A DNA stretch of 64,000 bases from Brachionus koreanus (Eukaryota; Rotifera; Eurotatoria; Ploima; Brachionidae): the NCBI GenBank assembly GCA_016987375.1, contig PJRA01000313.1, positions 1,584,908 to 1,648,907 on the forward strand, written 5' to 3'. This document shows, piece by piece, positions 29,878-41,524 of the stretch. Each line of letters starts with the position of its first letter. Positions within the stretch are counted from its first letter, which is position 1. The notes beneath the pieces are model-generated. The model ran no database searches, was not told the origin of the DNA, and worked only from the letters and a program-made list of their open reading frames with translations. Position numbers and translations under genes: made by a program.

Positions 29878-31600
29878 ATTTTTATTTAATTATTATTATT
29901 ATTTATTTATTTATTCTATTGACGCCTTTAAGGCGATGTGAAAAAAAAATTTAAATAAAAGTTTTAATGAATTTTTTTTTGAATAAAATAAAGTAGAATC
30001 ATAAGTATAAAAATACTACGACCCTTTCGAGTAAAGATTATTTGAAGTTTTATTTTTGTCTAGATTATTTTTGAAATGGTTTATTTATATTGAATTTATA
30101 ATATGCTGAGGTAAACTATTCCAAATATTAACTACTCAGTTCAGTTAGTTAAGAAATGATACCGTTACTATTATGTTTTCTCACTATTACACTTGTACTC
30201 CTCATTACAAAAAAAATTAAATCATTCTCAAAATTATTAATTTCGTGTCCATTAGCTAATTTAACACTAGAACGCCCGAGGGGTTTTTTAGACCCCTTTT
30301 TGAAAAATTGAAATTTGATTTTTACCACATATAAATAATATTTTATTATCTAAAAATTTTGATTGTAATTTTTTAGAAAATGAATAATTTTTCAAAGAAA
30401 ATTTTTAATTTATCTTGATAACTTTATTTGAAATTTTAATGAGAAATCAGCCGGGCTTTCTAATGTTAAATAGTTGAATTAAATCTTCTCACAAATGTCT
30501 AATTTTAAAATCAGTTTTGTTGAATTTTTATTCTTTTCGAGCAATCATATTATGTGACAAAAATCTAAATTGTAAAACTAGTCAAATTTAATTTTTCTTA
30601 ATTTTAAATTTTCCAACACTTCTAAATATATTATTTTAATTTTTGTTTATATATTAAATAATAAATAAACATTAGCAAGAGGGCGGAAAATAAGGCTTTT
30701 GTGGTTCGGGTAAGAAATTCTTTCTTTATTTTTAATATTAAAAACGACTCGTGGTCAAGTAACTGGTCAACCAACATTTCTGAAATGCCTTTATCAAGAA
30801 ACCGACACCATGAACTTAGGAAAAATTCTAGATGAGGTTTGACTAACGATGTGTAAAGCATCCTTAATGAATCTTTGTTCAACTTATTCAAACTTTTAGC
30901 AATCATACTTAAAATACGATTTCCACGAGTGGTAAAATATTTTATTTGGTTTGCTCATTTTAAATCATCTTGAATATAAATTCATAGATCTTTTTCAATA
31001 GTTGTTTTAGTCATTTTTCTTGTGCCATACTTGCAATTAATGGTTATTTGCATCAATATGAATTACATTGTATTTTTCCAATTTTAAAACCAAGGACCAA
31101 ATAAGTAACCATCCTGATTTGTAATGAAATTTTCTTTCAAGTTATAAATTCTCTTTGGTACTCTTAATTATAGATTAAACTTTAGTATTTTTCGAAAAAT
31201 CAATTTTTTTAGCGTCATTTCAAGTGCGTGTGTTGAGAGTTGCCGTAATGAAATCCAATGATTCTAATAGACTTGTTGAACAGGAATTTTTTGGCATAAA
31301 ACCATGTTGTGCATCAGATAATAGATAGGGCTTTTAAATGTTGCTTTTCATATGTTCTTTTAGTAGATTCTCAATAATATTGCAGAGACAACTCGTTAAG
31401 GAAAGAAAGCGATAATTAAGTCTGTTACCTTTTTAGAAAAGAAACTTGTCTTTTGACTTTAACCATCTTCCAAATTAAAGGGAATTTTACTTCCGGTAGA
31501 GATAGTCGAAGCAATAATATAATTGGAACCACAAGACCTAAAGTTGCTTTTTTAGGACATTATTTCTAATAAGATCTGTGATAAATGTAATCTTCATTTT
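29878..31600 (-). pseudogene. Decayed non-LTR retrotransposon (LINE), minus strand
   Basis: Reading the minus strand with frameshifts gives ordered reverse-transcriptase pieces. From about 31320 there is SDAQHGFMPKNSCSTSLLESLDFIT, matching the QHGF.P..S..T.LLE..D.IT block. Next comes DFSK, where LDFSKAFD is expected. At 30906-30760 there is MIAKSLNKLNKDSLRMLYTSLVKPHLEF..SSWCRF, the typical LYKSLVRPHLEY region after the RT domain. The 3' end at about 29950-29880 carries a GC hairpin (CGCCTT/AAGGCG) followed by AAAT/AAT simple repeats, a common LINE tail design. A piggyBac-like MITE sits inside the 3' part. I judge it CR1/Jockey-like from the motifs only. Confidence 0.7.
30261..30469. mobile_element. 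piggyBac-like MITE nested in LINE remnant
   Basis: This 209-bp segment is bounded by TTAA on both sides. The left end reads TTAACACTAGAACGCCCG. The reverse complement of the right end reads TTAACATTAGAAAGCCCG, matching at 16 of 18 positions. Just inside the left end is GGGGTTTTTTAGACCCC, an internal hairpin. No coding capacity. The ends resemble those of the 23988-24177 element (TTAACACTAGAA core), so both may derive from related autonomous elements. Confidence 0.7.
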
Positions 31601-32128
31601 TTTGTTATTCAAGGCATTTTTTAAACAAATATTTATTTGTTTTTTTAAACTGATTTGTTCTCATACAGCATTTAATCATTAACAAAGTTGAACAAATTTT
31701 TTGAAATTTTACATAAATTAATTATGAAAAATAAAAAAATTAAATATTGTGGAAAACTGGATATTTTAAAAATAACCTGGATAAAAAACTTTGAATTTAC
31801 GGAAAAAGTCTCTATTTCAATTAATATTAAAAAAATATAAAAAGGAAAAAAAAATAATGATTTTATTTTGAAAATTAATTTATAGTCTACGAAATGTAAT
31901 GTTGTGGGATCCAATTAATTAGTTTTTTGTGAGAAAAAACGAAGTGATGAATCATCAATTGATGGCTAATCAGATACTTTTTTTATGAATTTTAAAAATA
32001 AAAAAAATTGAATTCATATTTTCAAATATTTAAATTATGGAAAAATTAAAAATTGAAAATTAATCGAAATGATTTTTATTTTTAAAATATCATAACCAAA
32101 TAAGTCCATATTTGATTAGATTGTGAAA
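31601..32128. other. Intergenic, eIF3g 3' flank
   Basis: AT-rich DNA downstream of the eIF3g stop codon. An 80-codon minus-strand frame at 31914-31672 is Phe/Ile/Lys-rich low complexity with no family resemblance, and I treat it as chance. Confidence 0.5.
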
Positions 32129-33239
32129 TTATTTTGACCATTCTACTTTTAAAATGAGATGGTTGTAACCGTAATCGTTGACTCCCCAAATGGCCCGTTG
32201 AGCTTCATCTTTATTTGAAAATGTAACAAATGCAAAACCTCTAGATACTTGTTTTGTTTTATCTTTAGCCAAAAACACACGGGTAACTTTTCCGAAGGGT
32301 TTAAAAAGCTCTTGTAAATCTGCTTCAGTGGCTTCCTCGGGCAAATTGCTTACTCTTACACTAAAGTCATCTTTATTTAACGATTTTCCGTAGTCGACTT
32401 TTTTGCCAGCAGTTGTGGCTGCATTAGCACCTGGTCGTCTTGACGGTGGAATATAAGCTCCTGAAGAACTAGCAGCGGCTGAAGTTTCTTAAATTTGAAA
32501 TAATTAAAAAATAATATTTGCTATAACAAAAAAACCTTTTTGAATAGCCTCAGCAGCTAACTTGGCCTCCAAAATGTCTTTATGAGGACATTTGGCACTC
32601 CAATGATCACCTTTACATAATCTACATTTGATGGCTGAAACAGCAGCTGGTGCTGGTGTCTCAGTTTTTTCCACTTCCTTGATAATAAGCACAATTACAA
32701 ATAAATTTGAAATTTTTTTATTAAATAACCTCTTTTTTGGACAAAAACTGCATTAAAACTTCATCTGTAATTACTGTGGTTGCTGGATTAAGACCAGGAG
32801 CATCTCCTGCTGAATCCCCAAATTTTTTCCATTCCTTAACAAAAATAATGACTAAATAAAACGATTGAATTTTTTTCTAATTACCTTTCTCTGTGCTACA
32901 GATTTGGGAAGTCTCACTTTTTCCACTTTAAAAATATTTGTTATCTTATTTTAAATAAAAATTATCAGAACAAATTATCAAATTTTTTTATTTATATTTT
33001 TTTACTTTATATTTTTTCTCATTTTCTATCTTGTATTCGATTACTTTTTTGAATCCCTCTTCATTGACTTCGATTTCTTCAAAAAAAATTTATCAGTTCA
33101 TTCATTCAATGATTAGAATAAAAAAACCTATGTCTTTTTCATCTATTTCATTGGCCCAATTGAGTCCACTTAAACAAAAAATTTCTTAAATTGACAAAAA
33201 CTAGAAAAAAAATATTTACCTCTGTTCAACAATAGGCAT
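32129..33239 (-). CDS. EIF3G: Eukaryotic translation initiation factor 3 subunit G
   Basis: Seven exons: 33239-33220, 33168-33128, 33076-33006, 32944-32885, 32834-32730, 32677-32536 and 32487-32129, giving 265 residues (human has 320). eIF3g is the RNA-binding subunit of eIF3 that helps scanning and reinitiation on the 40S ribosome. Visible landmarks are LNWANEI near the N-terminus (human SWADQV), VEKVRLPKSVAQRKEWKKFGDS (human ARRKNWKKFG), the CCHC knuckle CRLCKGDHWSAKC at about residues 123-135, YIPPSRRP, and a C-terminal RRM with VRVSNLPEEATEADLQELFKPFG and RGFAFVTF (RNP1), ending in HLILKVEWSK. The first exon encodes only six full codons, so the start depends on correct splicing, but it gives the expected N-terminus. 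Confidence 0.95.
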
Positions 33240-34261
33240 TTTTCTTTACAAAAATGTTTTCTAAACAAGAATGAATTAGAAATTATTAGCTTGATCAATT
33301 TAATTAAATAAATTGCTCAATGAGTTAAATTGGTTGAAAAATTTCTGATTTTATTTATAAAAATGTATTGCCAAAGATTTGGAATATTTCATGCATGTGG
33401 ATAATTTTTATTTAGGCATATATTTGAATGTAGAAAAAAAAAAATTGATGTTGATTAATTTTTTTTCCAAATTTTGCAAAGCTTTCTTACTAAAAGTTTT
33501 AATAATTAGGATTTAAATTTTTACTAAATTTAGCTTCCAAAAAAGAGCAAACAAACTAAACAAACTTAACTTTTTTTCAGCTTTAAATTTAGAAGCTTTT
33601 TACCAAATATTTATCAATATATTTTAATTAGAAAAAAACTTAAATATTTTTTTATTTTGCATATTTATTATGATTAAATTTTAATGATTGTTAAAATTTA
33701 TTAAGTAAAAAGGTGTTTAAGTATATTTAAGTTTTTTTGAAGGATATTGTTTTCTTAGTAAACAATAAACTTTTAATTTTATTTTACCTTCAAAGTATTG
33801 CAACAAAATTGATTTATACAGAAATTATAAATTTTTCCTCAACTAAAATATTTTTTTGTCTTCAACTAGAGAAATTTTTATTCTCAAATGATGGTTAACA
33901 TGGATTCGGTGGGATAACGCTCACGCTTTCCTTAATTTATTGATAAAGTGCTTAAATTTTAAACGTGTCCCACTTATTACCGCAATTTCAGTTCTTAATA
34001 GCACATCCCCCTTATAAGCGCATCAGGATTAAAAAAACACTTAAATAATTTAACTCACAAAAAATTAAAAAAAATATATTTCTTAATGGAGCATTGTCAG
34101 AATCATTTACTGTATCTTTTGACTAACGCATCAAATAAATATATTTTTATTAAAATTTATAATCTTAATCTTTGAATCTACATCTTTAATATATTTTTTT
34201 AATTTTAGGTCAAATTTAAAATATTACCAAATTATTATTAAATAAAAAAGTTATACTTTAG
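33240..34261. other. Intergenic, eIF3g 5' flank
   Basis: AT-rich DNA with no supported gene. A less AT-rich patch at about 33895-34030 (AACGCTCACGC, CACATCCCCCTTATAAGCGC) differs in composition from its surroundings and may be a repeat remnant. I could not assign it. Confidence 0.4.
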
Positions 34262-35306
34262 TAACGGGTGATAAGAAAATGGACAAAAGTTAAGTTAACT
34301 TGCCCGATCATGCGAATGATCAGGGGATCATATATATATATTTAGANNNNNNNNNNNNNNNNNNNNNNNNNNNNNNNNNNNNNNNNNNNNNNNNNNNNNN
34401 NNNNNNNNNNNNNNNNNNNNNNNNNNNNNNNNNNNNNNNNNNNNNNNNNNNNNNNNNNNNNNNNNNNNNNNNNNNNNNNNNNNNNNNNNNNNNNNNNNNN
34501 NNNNNNNNNNNNNNNNNNNNNNNNNNNNNNNNNNNNNNNNNNNNNNNNNNNNNNNNNNNNNNNNNNNNNNNNNNNNNNNNNNNNNNNNNNNNNNNNNNNN
34601 NNNNNNNNNNNNNNNNNNNNNNNNNNNNNNNNNNNNNNNNNNNNNNNNNNNNNNNNNNNNNNNNNNNNNNNNNNNNNNNNNNNNNNNNNNNNNNNNNNNN
34701 NNNNNNNNNNNNNNNNNNNNNNNNNNNNNNNNNNNNNNNNNNNNNNNNNNNNNNNNNNNNNNNNNNNNNNNNNNNNNNNNNNNNNNNNNNNNNNNNNNNN
34801 NNNNNNNNNNNNNNNNNNNNNNNNNNNNNNNNNNNNNNNNNNNNNNNNNNNNNNNNNNNNNNNNNNNNNNNNNNNNNNNNNNNNNNNNNNNNNNNNNNNN
34901 NNNNNNNNNNNNNNNNNNNNNNNNNNNNNNNNNNNNNNNNNNNNNNNNNNNNNNNNNNNNNNNNNNNNNNNNNNNNNNNNNNNNNNNNNNNNNNNNNNNN
35001 NNNNNNNNNNNNNNNNNNNNNNNNNNNNNNNNNNNNNNNNNNNNNNNNNNNNNNNNNNNNNNNNNNNNNNNNNNNNNNNNNNNNNNNNNNNNNNNNNNNN
35101 NNNNNNNNNNNNNNNNNNNNNNNNNNNNNNNNNNNNNNNNNNNNNNNNNNNNNNNNNNNNNNNNNNNNNNNTCATTATTTAAAAATCATAGTTCTATTGA
35201 AAAATAAATTCTTTACATCAGAAAAAAAACCAGAACTTAATATCATTTTTATTTTTTGAGATATTCGCTTTTAATTTTTGTCCATTTACTTATGCATCAC
35301 CCGTTA
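34262..35306. mobile_element. TIR transposable element spanning an assembly gap
   Basis: The left end reads TAACGGGTGATAAG followed by AAAATGGACAAAAGTTAA. The reverse complement of the right end reads TAACGGGTGATGCATAAG followed by TAAATGGACAAAAATTAA. These are inverted repeats of about 33 bp, differing by a small insertion. The interior holds an 825-base run of N and, just inside the right end on the minus strand, the C-terminus of a transposase-like protein. It may be a MULE-type or another DDE element; the missing middle prevents assignment. Confidence 0.65.
34347..35171. other. Assembly gap (run of N)
   Basis: 825 undetermined bases lie inside the TIR element. Any reading frame translated across it is meaningless. 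The gap probably reflects the repetitive nature of the element. Confidence 0.98.
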
Positions 35307-35523
35307 AAGCATTTTCAGATTTTTTTGGTCGACCACGTTTTTGCTTATTAACAAATTCTAGCTTGCTTTTCAAGCTTTTCAGTACTAGTAAATGAGGCCA
35401 CAACTTGTTCTTCAGATAATATTTGCAACCACAAGTTTTTAAATGTGAATTCAAAATATATTTACTATCATTAACAAACTCCCTTAAGAAACGCTTAATT
35501 ATTAAAAAAAAGTGATTTAGCAA
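35290..35523 (-). pseudogene. Transposase-like C-terminus (SWIM-like, AT-hook)
   Basis: A 77-codon fragment with a TCGCKYYLKNKLWPHL motif, a SWIM-type zinc finger in which the third ligand position is Trp rather than Cys, followed by a KRGRPKK AT-hook and a stop within the right TIR. SWIM fingers plus GRPKK tails close many MULE-type transposases. The upstream part runs away from the gap, so this is not a complete gene: at the N-terminal side (35523) the frame meets AT-rich DNA and a LINE scrap. Function is inferred from motifs only. Confidence 0.45.
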
Positions 35524-35524
35524 A

Positions 35525-35570
35525 AATTCATTAAGGATGCTTTACACATCTTGTTGACTCGAACTTCGAG
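35525..35570 (+). repeat. LINE fragment, plus strand
   Basis: The 29 bases from about 35528 (ATTCATTAAGGATGCTTTACACATC) repeat, in inverse orientation, the minus-strand LINE segment at about 30848-30876, which encodes DSLRMLYTSLV. It is a short second copy of the same retrotransposon region. Confidence 0.55.
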
Positions 35571-36721
35571 TAATCAAAATACTCAAAATTTTCAATTTAA
35601 CTGTATTTAAATTAAGACATATGAGAGATAATTTAATTCAACTTTTTTAATATTAAGAAAAAAAAGTTAAAATAAAAAAATCGAAAAGAATTATTAGATT
35701 TGATTAAGTTAAGTCCTTTAAATTTTTAAAAGTAGTTGAATAATCAGATATGGCTTATTTTATAAAAAATTAAGAGAAAATTAAATTTTTTTAGAATTTT
35801 ATTAAAATTTTACAAAGATTAAAATTAAAACAAAAGAATATATAATAATAAAATATATTGAAAAGTTTCTATTTATTCTTTATTTATTTCAGAGTCGATA
35901 CAAGTTAAATTTAAGTAACTTAAATATTTACCTTTGTTTCATTTAGGATCAACTACTCAGCTTAAGTTAGAATAGAGTGCAGCCTTATTGAAGTAAAAAA
36001 AAAGATTATGCAATAACGTAAATTAAAGTATTTGCTTTTAAAAAATTAATCAGGGGATTAAATAATAACACGAAATACCATTAAACTCAAATAAACATTA
36101 ATTTAATATTAATTTTATATTTTTAAGAAATAATCAAGCGAGCAAATTTTTAAAATGTTGTTTATTTTTTCCTAAAGGTAAATCGGATTTAAAGCAGATT
36201 TTACTAATTGTTTCAATACTAAATTAAGTATTTTCAAGTTACTTGCGGCAATATTCAAACATGAAATTGTATCAGAAAAAAAAGAAAAGAAAAATAGAGC
36301 TGAATTACTGGCTTTTAAAGAAGGTACTTGAAAATTTTCTTCTTGAAATTTATTTAAAACAAAATTTTGCAGATAAACCAAAGCTTTTTTTAGAAAAAGC
36401 TTTAAAAATTTTATTTTCAAGAATTTTTAATTTGAGTGATTTTGAATTGAAATTATTTGAGCTCTTAAAAATAAGAATGATATTTCTTTTAAGCCATCCA
36501 GACTTTTAGATAAAAATTTAGCTTAAAATTTATACAATATTTATTGATAAATGTATAATTTTGATCATAGTTGTCTTGGTTACATAAAAACTCTAAATTC
36601 AACAAGACGTTTAATGTTTGATTTTTGTGCTGATATTTATTTCTTTTTATTGTTAGTTGCAGTATTTAATCAAGGTAGAAAATAAAGCTGCAGCTTTGTT
36701 CTATTTTAGAAATAAATCAAT
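35571..36721. other. Intergenic, upstream of the unrecognised 8-exon gene
   Basis: AT-rich DNA. A moderately open stretch at 36172-36509 has overlapping frames on both strands, and one plus-strand frame reads FKLLAAIFKHEIVSEKKEKKNRAELLAF. I recognise no family in any frame, and the composition is Lys/Leu/Phe biased as expected by chance in such DNA. It could be a repeat remnant. Confidence 0.4.
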
Positions 36722-38669
36722 ATGAGCACCAACATTATTTTTACGGTACCTGGTCGCACAGCCAACTACATGCCAATTGATGTAAATGCACCCAAGGAAG
36801 TTATTCTAGAAAAATATGCGAGGTTTGCTACATTTTGTTCTTTTTTGACTATGAATAATTTTTTCCCTTTAGAGAAAGCTATTCTACTGAGAATACGTGG
36901 CCATACGATTCCCCATCAGCTGGTTACTATGACATAACAAATTCAGACACCAAGCTTATTCTACTGAACAAAAAAATAACATGGGTAATTAATGATTAAT
37001 GAATAATTAGTTCTAAAATTTATTAAAATTAAAAAGTCTCATTTGCGTGGGAAAACAAAGCCTAAACGAGAGCCGTTTGTTAAAGATGAATTTTATGATT
37101 GGGTCGAAAAAGAAATTGAAATGAAAGCCCAAAGCGAAAAAAATTCAAACTCTTCAAGGTAGACTGTCACACAAGATTTTTTTTTGTAATAAATTTTTAA
37201 AATTTTTAAGAGATCAATCGGCAAGCAAACGTGCCGTAGATCCTAGTCGGCATTTTTCAGGTAAGTTAGTTACAGCATTATAATACGAAACAGTTATTAC
37301 TTTAATTTAGCTATTGGCTGTACATTTAAACCCAATTTTAAAGAGGACTCGACAAATACTTTCAAAAGCAAGAGTTTATCTAAATCGGCATATAGTTGGA
37401 CTCGACCGCGAATCAGCACCGGTGATTTAAACAAAAAAAAAGAGTTGAACAAAGAAGAAAGAGAGGAATTAATTAAATACTTTTACGAAATGAGCACGAG
37501 AAAAGTTGGCCTACATGACAAGACACATGTCAAAAATCCACCTCGTGAATTTTTGAGTTCTTATAACATAAATCATCCAGAGTTAAAAAATGGACAAAAA
37601 TTATATTTAAGCAATTTATGTCAAGTTTACAGTGTTTCACCTCTCAAGAAATCAAAAAAATCCCAGTATTTGAGTCTTTTGGACAGACAAAAAGAAATTG
37701 GTTAATAAAAAAAAAAAAAAAAATTGAAATTTTTTTTAAATTTAAATTATTTTAGATAAATGGTCACGTGATAAATTTAGAATGCATGATGGTGAAAATT
37801 TTCCCATGTATCGTGACTATATTAAATCACAAAGACCTGTTCCAAATTTTGTTAACTGTGGCTACTTACATCCAAAGCAAACAAGAAACGCATTCGTTCC
37901 TCAAAAGTCAAAAAAAAGGTAAATTTTTCTTTAGGATTTTTTTTGATTTATTTGATTAACTATGGGCTTTTTTTTCATCAGGGTTTTCTATTCTGCTAAT
38001 GATTCGAGTAATAAACAAGCCAGTGATAGCATTTCATCAAAATCGACTGAAAGTTATTCAAGTCAATCGACAGATTTTAATACAGATGGCGAAAAGGATC
38101 AAAAAGGAAAAATTTTAAGCGATTTAAGCAACACTGATTATGAAAGTAAATCTATTTTTCACTTGACCTCAGTCAAAAATTAAATTTGATTTTATTTTTT
38201 GTTATTTTATTTAATAATTAGTTTTAGATTTTTTTGAAATAATTTTTTTTAAAAAATATAAATAGGTTCATCTCTATCATCAGAATCTACGATATCCTCA
38301 AATTCAGAGAAAGAGTCTGAAACTTCGAGAAGCTTGTCTCAAATATCTCATTTGTCCGATGGTTTTAATACAAAATCTTCTTCTTCTTCTTCGAACGATT
38401 CTAAATCTGCTACTAATCTAATTTTAAAAGCTGAGTCCAGTTCAGAAAAAGCACACATAGAAGTGGGACAGACTGAGACAGAGCTTGACAAGCTTTCTCA
38501 CTCTTCGTCCCCTTTTGAATCTCAGAACACAAATCGATCTGAATTTATGAATAGTTCAAGAGTGCCCAGCTCAAAAATAGCTAAAACACCAAGCAAAGCT
38601 TCCAGCAAAGCACCCAAAAAGCCTAAGCCAATTCAAATAGTGCGAAAATCAGAAGATGAAGAAGAATAG
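36722..38669 (+). CDS. Uncharacterised protein, 8 exons, Ser-rich C-terminus
   Basis: Exons 36722-36822, 36873-36984, 37037-37158, 37211-37260, 37311-37700, 37756-37918, 37982-38145 and 38266-38669 join in phase with GT-AG borders into 501 residues. I do not recognise the family. Residues 1-330 are basic and rich in Tyr, Trp and Pro motifs (TWPYDSPSAGYYD, HLRGKTKPKREPF, EFYDWVEKEIE, YSWTRPRIS, NPPREFLSSYNINHPEL, FPMYRDYIKS, NCGYLHPKQTRNAFVP), with no signal peptide or membrane span. The last 170 residues are Ser/Thr/Lys-rich and probably disordered, ending in an acidic KSEDEEE tail. Short Tyr/Pro/Arg-rich patches of this kind occur in axonemal or sperm microtubule-associated proteins, but that is only an impression. 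Evenly kept phase over seven introns strongly supports a real gene. Confidence 0.8.
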
Positions 38670-41524
38670 CTTTCCAGCTTTAAGCAAATTGCACAAGCAA
38701 ACGCTTTTTCAATCAGTCCAATTAGCTTGCTTTTTTTTTTCTTTCAATTGTTTTCAAAGTTAAAAAATTGTCTAAATATTTTCAAGATCAAAAAAAAATT
38801 GTTTAAAAATTTTAAATGCTATTTATTTTTTATCAAAGATTTAATTATCGCTTATAAATGCTTTAATACATCAGTCAATTGCTTTTATTACACTTAAATT
38901 TTTCAGCTTAAACAACAATTGGGCTTCAAATAAACAAGTTAGCCACTTGTTAATTAAAGACTTTTTTAAGAACACTTTTGTTGCAAAAACACTTAAAAAT
39001 TAGAAATTTATAAGAAATTACTGGGCACAAAAAAAATTAAATATTTTAGTAAGAGTTCAAATATTTTGAATCAAAATCAGATATTGACTACATTATATAA
39101 GAATTAATTGAAAACAAAGACTTTTGATGAAAAAATATTTGCTTTTTGAAAAAAATGATTCATTTTATTCTTTCACAAAAAAAAATAAAAAAAAAAGCCT
39201 CTTTTAAAATTTTACATACGTCAGACTAATTTTGGAATAATTTCTATTTTGAATAATTATGATATTTCAAAGCTAAAAAATGAGACTGACAAATGTATTG
39301 TGTATTAAAATCTAATTGTTCATAAGTCAAAAAGAAAGCCAGTTTAAAGTCACAAGCTAATCAAGCTAAATAGAAAGTAACATACAAACTAAGGATCAAT
39401 TTAAAAATTAATTTTAATAAAGATATCGATTTTAATCAAGTAGAAGCTCAAACTGAAATATCATTTGCAAATAGACAACATAACAATATTGTAATTAAGA
39501 CCTATTGATAATTCAAAATGATTATGTCTATGGTAATAATCATAATCATTGAAAAGGAGATGAGCTCCTCCCCATTATCCACAAGGATAGAATAGGGTCC
39601 AAAAAAAAAAATTACCATAGACGTTTCCAACATTCGACCAAATATAAAACACTCATCATAAACTAATTAAACTATTTAGATTTTTTAAAAATTATAAATG
39701 TTTTTCTAACGAATATTTCTAATTTAATATAGATATTATCAGAAATTAAAAATAAATTATCGCTGATTAAAGTAACAAATTAATACAAAAATTTAAGATT
39801 CTTTTTTTATATTTATTTGTCAAGAATTTAATTTTTAAATGAATATAAAATTATTTTTTTTTAATAATTTTTATCTCTCAAGATGTTCAAGATGCAATAG
39901 AAAAAGGAAATCAGCAATAGTATCATACATGATATGAATGAATGAATGCATGACTAAAAGATCAATTTCTGAACAAATGTTTTTCGTAGTTTAGACAATA
40001 ATTATTGAAAATTTAATCGAAATTTTAAATTTAGATATTCAATCTAAAGCGTACTATTTATTTTAAAATTTTTAGTAAAAATTTTCTCACTAGTCTTTTC
40101 AGAATAAATTTTAAAATGAAAATATAAACCCTTTTTATTTTTTAAATTGGAAATCTAATATTCCAAATAAAAAAAAAATATTTTCCTTAAAATCTTAAAA
40201 ATTCATAACAAAAAAAATATCTCTTCACATTCTATAATTTGATTCATTAAATAAAAAAATACTCTATAAAATGAAAGACTGAATCTATCAAATCGTGAAA
40301 CAAGCATTTATCTTCATAGTTCTAATCAATAAACTTATGATAAAAGAGGTTCACAAAATATTAAGTCATCTTTAGATAGCATCGCAGAGCCCCGTGTGCA
40401 TTAGTTTAGCAATCGAACATAAATTTTTCTTTGGTTTTAAATCCTGGTAAAAATGTCTTAGTTTAGTTTATTGAATAAATATGTATATAGCACCATTGAT
40501 GATATACATAGTTGTTATGCAAAATTTTGTAAAATATATCTTTATTAATAAAATTATATTATTAAATAAAAAGAAGAAAAAAACGATAAAACTGATATAC
40601 CTGGGCTGATTTATCATATATATTATGATAAGTTTAGCTGACGCTTTGAATCCTTTTTTTTCTAGCTCTTGTTCTTTATACTTTTTCGTCAATTTTTATT
40701 TCTTTAGTTTACCTTGCAAAAAATAGTTCTTTGAGGCGTAACTAAAATATTGCAAAATTTTCGTTTGGATTCGCAATAGTGTGTTAGGATCGAAGAACAT
40801 TGCGTAAAATTTGCATTAATGATTGATATTTTACAATTAAATTTTAACTTTTCAAGATATTTCAGCTTACTGTTTCAACTTTGCTAAAAAATTACAAAAA
40901 AAAATTATCTTTTAACTTAATATTTATTGTAAAATTCTTTAGATAATAATAGTAAGGGGATGACCTCGGACTGTTTGGTATGTTCATTTACTTTCTTTTC
41001 AACCCAATGTTAGGTGGATTTAATAAAAAAATTAAAGTGAACAAATATTTGAAACTTTTAATATTATTATTATTAGATTGTTAATAAAATATGATTAAAG
41101 CTAAAATAATTAAAAAAAAAAATTATCAGATTTCACCCAAGACCAAAATCTAAACTTTTTTGCATTCAAAGAATTAAATTATTTAATTGTTTAGCTGTAT
41201 CTTAAAATTTTTAAGAAAGGAGTTTAACAATGTTAATTTTATTAACTATCAATTATAAGCTGTATCAATAATAATCAAGATTTATTGAATTCAATGTATT
41301 TATTCTATTTATCAGCATTCGAAGTAAATATTTGCTAATAATTTTTAAAATTTTATTTTTTTAAATGATATGTTGATTTAACTTTCTAATTCTTTCTATT
41401 TTTTCTTAATTAATAATTTAAAAAATCTGAAAAAATTACGCAAAGACAAAACTTATTTGTTACGAGATAACTAAAAGTTAATTAGAGGTAAAAAATTCTA
41501 TATACAATTTATTACAAAAAAAAT
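38670..41524. other. Intergenic region with one small TIR element
   Basis: AT-rich DNA between convergent genes. The only structured feature I see is the small TIR element at 39526-39622. A 74-codon minus-strand frame at 40692-40468 is Ile/Phe/Lys-rich low complexity and is not supported as a gene. Confidence 0.5.
39526..39622. mobile_element. 97-bp element with 12-bp inverted ends
   Basis: GTCTATGGTAAT at 39526-39537 is the exact inverse of ATTACCATAGAC at 39611-39622. The interior contains a GGAG/CTCC stem and the block GAGATGAGCTCCTCCCCATTATC. A similar block (GAGATGAGTGTTTCCCCATTATC) occurs at about 56938-56960 beside a mariner remnant, so this is a dispersed non-autonomous repeat. I cannot name its superfamily. 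Confidence 0.55.

Noticed and set aside
31672..31914. 80-codon minus-strand frame
   Set aside because: Low-complexity hydrophobic sequence in the eIF3g 3' flank, without homology.
34300..35259. Long frames on both strands across the N run
   Set aside because: They are produced by translating undetermined bases; no real residues support them.
36172..36509. 82- and 88-codon overlapping frames on both strands
   Set aside because: No recognisable motif in any frame and strong Lys/Leu/Phe bias; not supported as a gene.
40468..40692. 74-codon minus-strand frame
   Set aside because: Ile/Phe/Tyr-rich low complexity with no family match and no splice-linked neighbours.
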